Origin: Nocardioides sp. S5
GTDB lineage: Bacteria; Actinomycetota; Actinomycetes; Propionibacteriales; Nocardioidaceae
Direction of reading: 5' to 3'
NCBI RefSeq assembly: GCF_017310035.1
Contig: NZ_CP022296.1
Span: forward strand, 1,302,001 to 1,366,000
DNA length: 64,000 bases
Positions 59,124 to 64,000 of the stretch are shown piece after piece. Positions within the stretch are counted from its first letter, which is position 1; each line of letters begins with the position of its first letter. The translations under genes and the position numbers were made by a program. The notes below the pieces were generated by a model. That model was not told the DNA's origin, searched no databases, and saw nothing but the letters and a program-made list of their open reading frames with translations.

Positions 59124-59487
59124 CAGAGGCAACGATGCAGACGAAGGAGCGTTCCGAGGCCATCGGCCGCGCGCAGCGCGCTCTCAAGGCCCTCGGCGAG
59201 CACCCGCGCTCGAGCAAGAAGGAGCTCGGCCACGCGCGCGAGCACCTCAACGCCTGCTACTCCCACGGCTCCGGCGAATACGTGTGGAACGCCGTGGCGC
59301 AGGTCGAGGCAATGGCTGAGCGTCGTTACGGCGTCCCCAGCACGGAGGAGCACCGCCAGCTGGTGGAGCCGAGCGAGGACCTCGAGGAGCCGGCGACAGC
59401 CGCCGCGGCCGCGCGGCCGAGGACCGGGCGCCGGTGTCGACGACGCCGGCACGCGAGGTGGGACTTGCTCCCACCGCGTCGAGATGA
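59120..59487 (+). pseudogene. Helical protein after DUF4913, with a probable frameshift
   Basis: From ATG 59120 the sequence is a plausible helical protein (ERSEAIGRAQRALKALGEHP, KKELGHAREHLNACYSHGSG) until about residue 97. From about 59420 the starting frame turns into arginine-rich nonsense and runs on to 59665, while the -1 frame gives EDRAPVSTTPAREVGLAPTASR and a stop at 59485-59487. I therefore favour a gene of about 120 residues broken by one indel in a G/C run. An unbroken reading of 181 residues is formally possible. Confidence 0.45.
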
Positions 59488-59634
59488 CGCCGAAGCCTGC
59501 GCCCAGTGCGCGAACCGGCCTCAGAACGCCGCTGAGAGACCAGGAACCCGGCCTGACGGGCTCGGTGGTGCCAGTGCGTTGTGTCAGAGCGATTCTGAGC
59601 GATCCCGCCGCAGCGGCCGTCAAGGCCTAGAGCC

Positions 59635-60456
59635 ATGCCCGACCCCGGGGCCTACGCCCTCCTGATCGTCGTGGCGATCGCCTACCTGGGCGGCGCCGTC
59701 CTGGTGGTCGCGGTGTTGGCCAAGGTCCTGGTCGCCTGGTCGGAGGGCTGGCGCACCCGCCGCGCCGCCGAGCCGGTCGACCAGGCGCTGGAGCAGCGGG
59801 CCGCCGCTGCGATGGCGGCCGTCGCGGAGCGCGCGAACGTCGCAGCACCTGCCACCGACGTCGTCGCGATCCTCGGTGCGCCCACCGGCGCCTCGGAGCG
59901 CGTTGTGGGTGACGGTGGGCTGGCGGTGACGCGCTTCCGGGCGGGACACCCGGCCATCGTGGTGTTCGCCCGGGCCGCACTCACCGGGCTCAACTGCGCC
60001 GCGGTGCAGAGCCTGGCTGCCCACGAGCTCGCCCACGTCATCCGACGTGATCGGACCTCGGCCGCGGCGCGCTACGCGTGGCTGCTCGGCTACCTGGTGC
60101 TCGTGCTCGCCGGCGCCGGCCTCACGGTCACGGCGCTCGCGGCTGCGCCGCAGCTGGCCGGCCCGGCGGTGCTGGCCACGATGAGTGCCGCCGTGGCGTT
60201 CCTGGGCTTGCGTGTCGCCTTCGACCGGCGGGAGGAGATCGCCGCCGATCTGTTCGCCGTCGACCTGACTCGTGACCTGGACGCGGCCGCCGAGCTGATG
60301 CGGTTCTACGAGGACAACGTCGCCCGCCCGCTGCCTGATGGTGGTCTCGGCCGAGCGTGGGCGCGGCTCGAGCGACGCTGGTTCGCCACCCACCCTGAGC
60401 CGCAGGCACGGCTCGCCGCCATGCGCCGCCACCTGGTCGACCAGGCGGCCGACTAG
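59635..60456 (+). CDS. M48-type membrane metallopeptidase
   Basis: 273 residues. A membrane segment (about 8-32), the HExxH zinc motif as AAHELAHVIRRD (about 127-138), two more membrane segments (about 147-185), EEIAADLFAVDL (about 200-211, third zinc ligand) and the closing THPEPQARLAAMR typical for M48. Likely cleaves membrane or misfolded proteins; maybe needed when the mating channel is assembled. The protein at 390-1256 is a relative that lost the zinc site. Its stop overlaps the end of the convergent gene. Confidence 0.8.
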   Translation: MPDPGAYALLIVVAIAYLGGAVLVVAVLAKVLVAWSEGWRTRRAAEPVDQALEQRAAAAMAAVAERANVAAPATDVVAILGAPTGASERVVGDGGLAVTRFRAGHPAIVVFARAALTGLNCAAVQSLAAHELAHVIRRDRTSAAARYAWLLGYLVLVLAGAGLTVTALAAAPQLAGPAVLATMSAAVAFLGLRVAFDRREEIAADLFAVDLTRDLDAAAELMRFYEDNVARPLPDGGLGRAWARLERRWFATHPEPQARLAAMRRHLVDQAAD

Positions 60457-60981
60457 CCCTCGACGGCGCCGGGACCACCGGCCACGGCCAGAGACCGCGG
60501 CTCGGGCCTGTAGGACAGCACTCCCTCACGCGCGAGCGTCCGGTTGATCCGCTCCCGCAAGGCCGGCGCCCAGCCCAGCGCGTCACCGAGCTCGGTCCAC
60601 GTCGGGCCGGAGCCGGTGCGTTCCCACACGTCGGCGACATACGCCTTGGCCCGCTCGGCGTCACGATCGGCTGCGGCCCGCGCGGTGGCGACAGCCTCCG
60701 CGCGCGCTTGCTGCTGCCCTCGCCACGCCGCCTCGAAAGACTCCAGCGCGGGGGCGGCCCAGCCCGGAGACTGCGCGGTCAGATGCACCGCCAGCCGGTG
60801 CCGCGGCAGCCCGGGGGCGCCCTGCGGCGCCCACCAGGTCGACGAACGTGGCGACCAGCTCGTCCGGCGGGGTACCTACGTAGCCGCGGCCCTGATCTGC
60901 GAGGCCGTCGTCACCGGCGGCGGCAAGGAACTGCCGCACCTGAGCGCGCGTCGCACGCCGGGGTCGCTTCGTGGCAGACAT
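60453..60981 (-). pseudogene. Frameshifted gene of unknown function
   Basis: ATG 60981 gives MSATKRPRRATRAQVRQFLA, GRGYVGTPPDELVATFVDLV. At a G-run near 60830 a one-base shift is needed to continue as QGAPGLPRHRLAVHLTAQSP and then a helical region and GSGPTWTELGDALGWAPALR, a winged-helix-like end, to the stop at 60453. Joined length about 175 residues. Neither half looks complete alone. Read in the same direction as, and downstream of, the primase gene. Confidence 0.45.
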
Positions 60982-61047
60982 GGCACCTTGATCGGCCGGG
61001 GGAGTGGGCGCCCAAGGCTACTGACCGAGGCCGGACAGTCCGGCCAG

Positions 61048-64000
61048 TCAGCGTCGCGGAGTGACGCGCCGCGGCGGCCGCGGGCGGTTGACGTCCTGCC
61101 GGTCGCGCGCTGCTCCCTGCGACGTGGTCGGCGCCGGGGTGCCCTCGCCGGTGTCGATCGGGATCTCCAGACGAGAGACGATCCGGTAACGCAGGTCGCG
61201 TGCGGGGCTGTCGCCCAGCGGCTTCTCGGCGACGATCGCGCGGGTCGCGGCGCCGACGTCGTGACCGTGCTCGTGGGCCTGCTGCAGCATCGCTGCGGTG
61301 GCCGGCCAGTCGCCCTGCTCGAGCAGGCGCGGGTCGAGCTCGCGGGCCAGCGGCTCCCACCGCTCGGTGGGCGTCTTGTCGGCCGCGGCCGCGAGTCGGC
61401 CTCGGACCTCGCTGCTCTTGTGCAGCTCGGCCAGGGCCGCCTTCCGCGGGTCGGCGTCCCACGTCTTGACCGCGTCGCGCAGGTCCCGGCTGGCCTGCAG
61501 CTGGGAGAGCTGCAGCCGTGTCCGCGCCTGGTTGACGCCCGGCTCCCAGGCCCGGCTGGGACGGGCCGAGATGACGCGCATGGCGGCCACCCGTGCCTGC
61601 TCGGCGCCGAGGTTGTCGAGCCGTTCGGTGAGGAGCTGGTCGCCCAGGGACCGGAAGGCGGGCTGGCCGCTGGCCACCGCGGCGGTGAGCGCGGCCGGGC
61701 CGCGCTGAGCGAGCAGGTCGGCGGGGTCGAGTCCGTCGGGGAACCGGGCGTAGCCGGGGTCCAGGCCGTGCGGGGTGAGCATCCAGAAGTCGCGCTCGGC
61801 GGCGACCTGGCCGGCGAGGTCGGCGTCGGTGGCCACGATCGGGTCGCGGCCGACGGTGGCCAACTGGGCGGCCTGCTCATCGGTCAGGGACGTGCCGAGC
61901 GGGGCCACACCGAGGTAGAGGCCGGCGCTGGCGATCGAGACGGCGACCGCGTCCATCGGGCCCTCGACGATCACAGGGACGGCGCCCTCGGCGAGCAGTT
62001 CGTCGACGACGCCGAACAGCTGCGCGCCCTTGTGGAACAGCGGGGTGTCGGCGGTGTTGAGGTACTTCGGTCCGGCCTTGTCGTCGTCGCCGAGGTCGGG
62101 GCGGCGGCGGCCGACGAACCCGAGGACCTCGCCCTGGTGGATCACCGGGAACATCACGCGGTCGCGGAACCGGTCGATAAGGCGGCCGGTGCTTGCCTCC
62201 ACAGCGACTCCGGTGGCGAGCATCTCGTCGTCGCTGACGCCGCGGCCGCGGAGGTGGTCGACCAGGTTGGTCCAGCCGGCCGGAGCCTGACCGGGGCGGA
62301 ACCGCTCGTCGCCGGCGAGGTCGACGCCGAACCGGCCGGTGAGGTAGTCGCGGCCCCACGAGTCGGTGAACCGGGACTCGAAGAAGGTCTGCGTGAGCTC
62401 GTTGATCTCGACCATGCGCTCACGCGTGACGGGGGAGGAGTGCCACTCGTCGGCGCGCTGGTACATGAGCCGGATGTCGGCGTCGGTGGGCTCCAGCCGG
62501 GTGCCGCCGAGGTCGCGGATGTAGGCGGAAAGCGTGAGGTCGCTCTCGATGTACTGGTCCTCGTCGACGTCGACCAGGTCCTCCTCGAGCGCGTCGACCT
62601 GGTGCTCGTCGACCACGTCGACGGAGGGCTCGAGGTCCAGGCCAGGGTCCTCAGCACTCGGCCAGTCGGCCCAAGCGGAGTCGTCGGGAAGGTCGACGAA
62701 CATCGCCGGGTCGGGCTCGATGCCGTCCCACAGGTCCGCCGGCGGCTCCTCGAAGTGGTACTCGTGCGCGTGCTCGTCGGGGGCGGTCTCCAGGGCGATC
62801 GAGGTCCGCCACACCAGTGCCTGGCACTCGTCGACGCCCTCCCAGCCGTCGCTCGGCAGCGCCCGGCCGGCGCCCAGCAGGGCCTCGACCTGCCATCCAC
62901 GCTGCAGGCCGTGGTCGACGTTTGAGACCAGCGCCGGCCACCAGGTGCTGGCCTGAATGCTCGCGGCCCGCTCCGGACCGAACAGGTCCGCCAGCTGCGG
63001 AGCCCAATCGGTGGTGACGCTTTCTCCGTGGGAGCCGTCGCCGATCTGGGCGGCGACCGCCGGCGTGAGGTGCCGGGCCATGCGCCACCACAGCGCAGCC
63101 GCGGTGAGCTCGTCGGGCAGCGGGCCGGCCGGGTGATCGGGCGCGGCGGCGGTGCGCAGCAGCTCGTGAGCGGCCACGCCGGCACGCGACATCGCGGCCA
63201 GCCGCTCGGCCAGGAGCGGGGTGAACTCGTCGTCGCGGACCTGCGGGGCCAGGGCGTAGAGCAGCTGACGCCATTCCTTGAGCGCCGGCGTGTGGTCTCC
63301 GGTGACGGCCCGGTTGAGGCGCCGCTGCCACGTCGCAGACGCCTTCTGCAGCTGCGGTGCGCCGGTCGGTCGCCGGTCGTCGGCGGGGACCTGCATGGCT
63401 GCGCGCCAGACCTCCACATCAGCAACTACTTCGGCCACCGTGGCGCCTGTGCCTGATGCGGGGCGGATGCCGTTCTGCGCCCACACCGGCAGCGAGGCCT
63501 GCTCGGCGGCGCGGGTGTGCACCTGCTCGGCGAGCTGCTCGACCAGGTGCGCGCGCTGGGAGAGGTAGGCACCCCAGTGCGGGTCCTCGGCCAGGCGCGC
63601 AGGGATCCCGGGCATCCACGGCAGCGGGCCGGCGCCCGCGTTGCGCAGCCCGGAGGAGTCGAGGCGCCAGTCCAGGACCGCGGCCCGGTCGCGCGCGCTC
63701 TCCAGCTCCCGGTCCCCGGCGGCGGCCCGGAGCGCTTCGACGGGGTTCTCGCCGGCCGCGCCGAGCAGCAGCAGGTGGGCGCGCAGGGTGGGCCAGGCGG
63801 CCTCATCGGACAGCCCGGGCGCCAGTGTCTCGACGGCGGTGTCCAGCGCGTCGACCATGTTGACAGTGGTGCCGTCGCCGCCGGTGGTGGTCTCGTGGCG
63901 CAGCAGGTCCTCGGCGGCGACGTAGAGGCTGTCGAGGTAGCGCTGGGAGACCTCGCCGAGCCGGGTAGCCGGGTCGGCCTGCTCGCGGATCAGGCTGGTC
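61048..64000 (-). CDS. Toprim/DnaG-like primase protein, probably the C-terminal part of a MobF-type relaxase
   Basis: At least 983 residues visible; the frame is open to the window edge, well beyond the ATG at 63858, so the start is outside. In reading order: a region like the linker after MobF relaxase/helicase domains of actinobacterial TraA proteins (PLPWMPGIPARLAEDPHWGA, YLSQRAHLVEQLAEQVHTRA); a helical middle; a DnaG catalytic core (YLTGRFGVDLAGDERF, RDRVMFPVIHQGEVLGFVGR, KYLNT); Toprim (VPVIVEGPMDAVAVSIA, IVATDADLAG with the metal aspartates). No zinc-binding primase N-terminus is seen. It probably nicks at the transfer origin and primes the complementary strand after transfer, but the relaxase part is inferred, not seen. 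Confidence 0.75.
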   Translation of the reverse strand, partial: TSLIREQADPATRLGEVSQRYLDSLYVAAEDLLRHETTTGGDGTTVNMVDALDTAVETLAPGLSDEAAWPTLRAHLLLLGAAGENPVEALRAAAGDRELESARDRAAVLDWRLDSSGLRNAGAGPLPWMPGIPARLAEDPHWGAYLSQRAHLVEQLAEQVHTRAAEQASLPVWAQNGIRPASGTGATVAEVVADVEVWRAAMQVPADDRRPTGAPQLQKASATWQRRLNRAVTGDHTPALKEWRQLLYALAPQVRDDEFTPLLAERLAAMSRAGVAAHELLRTAAAPDHPAGPLPDELTAAALWWRMARHLTPAVAAQIGDGSHGESVTTDWAPQLADLFGPERAASIQASTWWPALVSNVDHGLQRGWQVEALLGAGRALPSDGWEGVDECQALVWRTSIALETAPDEHAHEYHFEEPPADLWDGIEPDPAMFVDLPDDSAWADWPSAEDPGLDLEPSVDVVDEHQVDALEEDLVDVDEDQYIESDLTLSAYIRDLGGTRLEPTDADIRLMYQRADEWHSSPVTRERMVEINELTQTFFESRFTDSWGRDYLTGRFGVDLAGDERFRPGQAPAGWTNLVDHLRGRGVSDDEMLATGVAVEASTGRLIDRFRDRVMFPVIHQGEVLGFVGRRRPDLGDDDKAGPKYLNTADTPLFHKGAQLFGVVDELLAEGAVPVIVEGPMDAVAVSIASAGLYLGVAPLGTSLTDEQAAQLATVGRDPIVATDADLAGQVAAERDFWMLTPHGLDPGYARFPDGLDPADLLAQRGPAALTAAVASGQPAFRSLGDQLLTERLDNLGAEQARVAAMRVISARPSRAWEPGVNQARTRLQLSQLQASRDLRDAVKTWDADPRKAALAELHKSSEVRGRLAAAADKTPTERWEPLARELDPRLLEQGDWPATAAMLQQAHEHGHDVGAATRAIVAEKPLGDSPARDLRYRIVSRLEIPIDTGEGTPAPTTSQGAARDRQDVNRPRPPRRVTPRR

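Noticed and set aside
60544..62925. 793-codon plus-strand frame opposite the primase
   Set aside because: The minus strand carries clear DnaG and Toprim motifs; the plus frame has none.
1..64000. CRISPR arrays, rRNA, tRNA
   Set aside because: Looked for regular short repeats with unique spacers, rRNA-like conserved stretches and tRNA cloverleaf ends (TTCGA arm with CCA-side stem); none convincing.

Overview
High-GC actinobacterial DNA, most like a Nocardioides-type genome. This is judged from GC-rich third codon positions, many GTG starts, ATGA/GTGA stop-start overlaps, and the protein families present: an SCO6880-type conjugation protein, DUF4913, and a BTAD-LysM protein in a Tad locus. The window looks like the inside of one large conjugative element (ICE or plasmid) with a backbone interrupted by cargo; neither end of the element is seen.

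Layout. (1) 1-7.3 kb, mostly minus strand: a control and maintenance block of small accessory proteins, a secreted thermonuclease, a protein made of two tandem DnaA box-binding domains with no ATPase, an Orc1/Cdc6-like AAA+ ATPase, and on the plus strand an M48-like membrane protein without its HExxH site. (2) 7.6-8.4 kb: a double-HTH regulator and a control region with DnaA boxes and a large palindrome. (3) 8.4-20 kb: a complete Tad/Flp pilus operon (SAF/CpaB, CpaE-like, TadA, TadB, TadC, Flp pilin, three TadE/G-like pseudopilins, a 1,079-residue LysM-BTAD protein, a lipoprotein and a secreted protein), closed by strong hairpins. (4) 20.4-31.5 kb: mixed cargo that resembles a defence island (DUF4037, three nuclease-like proteins, DUF6998, DinB, SDR, gene fragments). 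(5) 31.9-41.2 kb: the first part of a type IV secretion operon, from a sigma-region-4-like protein to a VirB4-like ATPase. (6) 41.2-49.3 kb: a second cargo block with decayed genes, TetR/MMPL and TetR/thioesterase genes, and a DoxX/VOC module under an HxlR regulator with its own operator. (7) 49.7-53 kb: a three-gene tyrosine-recombinase module. (8) 53.2-64 kb: the conjugation backbone resumes with a five-domain secreted enzyme, VirD4, DUF4913, a true M48 peptidase and a Toprim/primase protein that runs off the window and is probably the C-terminal part of a MobF-type relaxase.

Two sequence signals tie the backbone together. A two-part 34-bp box (TGATCGC, exactly 14 bases, then a TAGGTGA-type half) occurs seven times, always pointing toward the next backbone gene, and not in the cargo. 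Perfect DnaA boxes (TTATCCACA) occur four times in control regions of the left block, which also encodes the tandem DnaA-domain protein. A separate G-rich element is present twice, before the secretion operon (31.8 kb) and beside the recombinase module (49.5 kb).

Several genes can be read only with one or two single-base frameshifts (5.4, 45.9, 59.4 and 60.8 kb), so either the sequence carries indel errors or these genes are decaying. Functions are read by eye from motifs and family memory; no database search was run.
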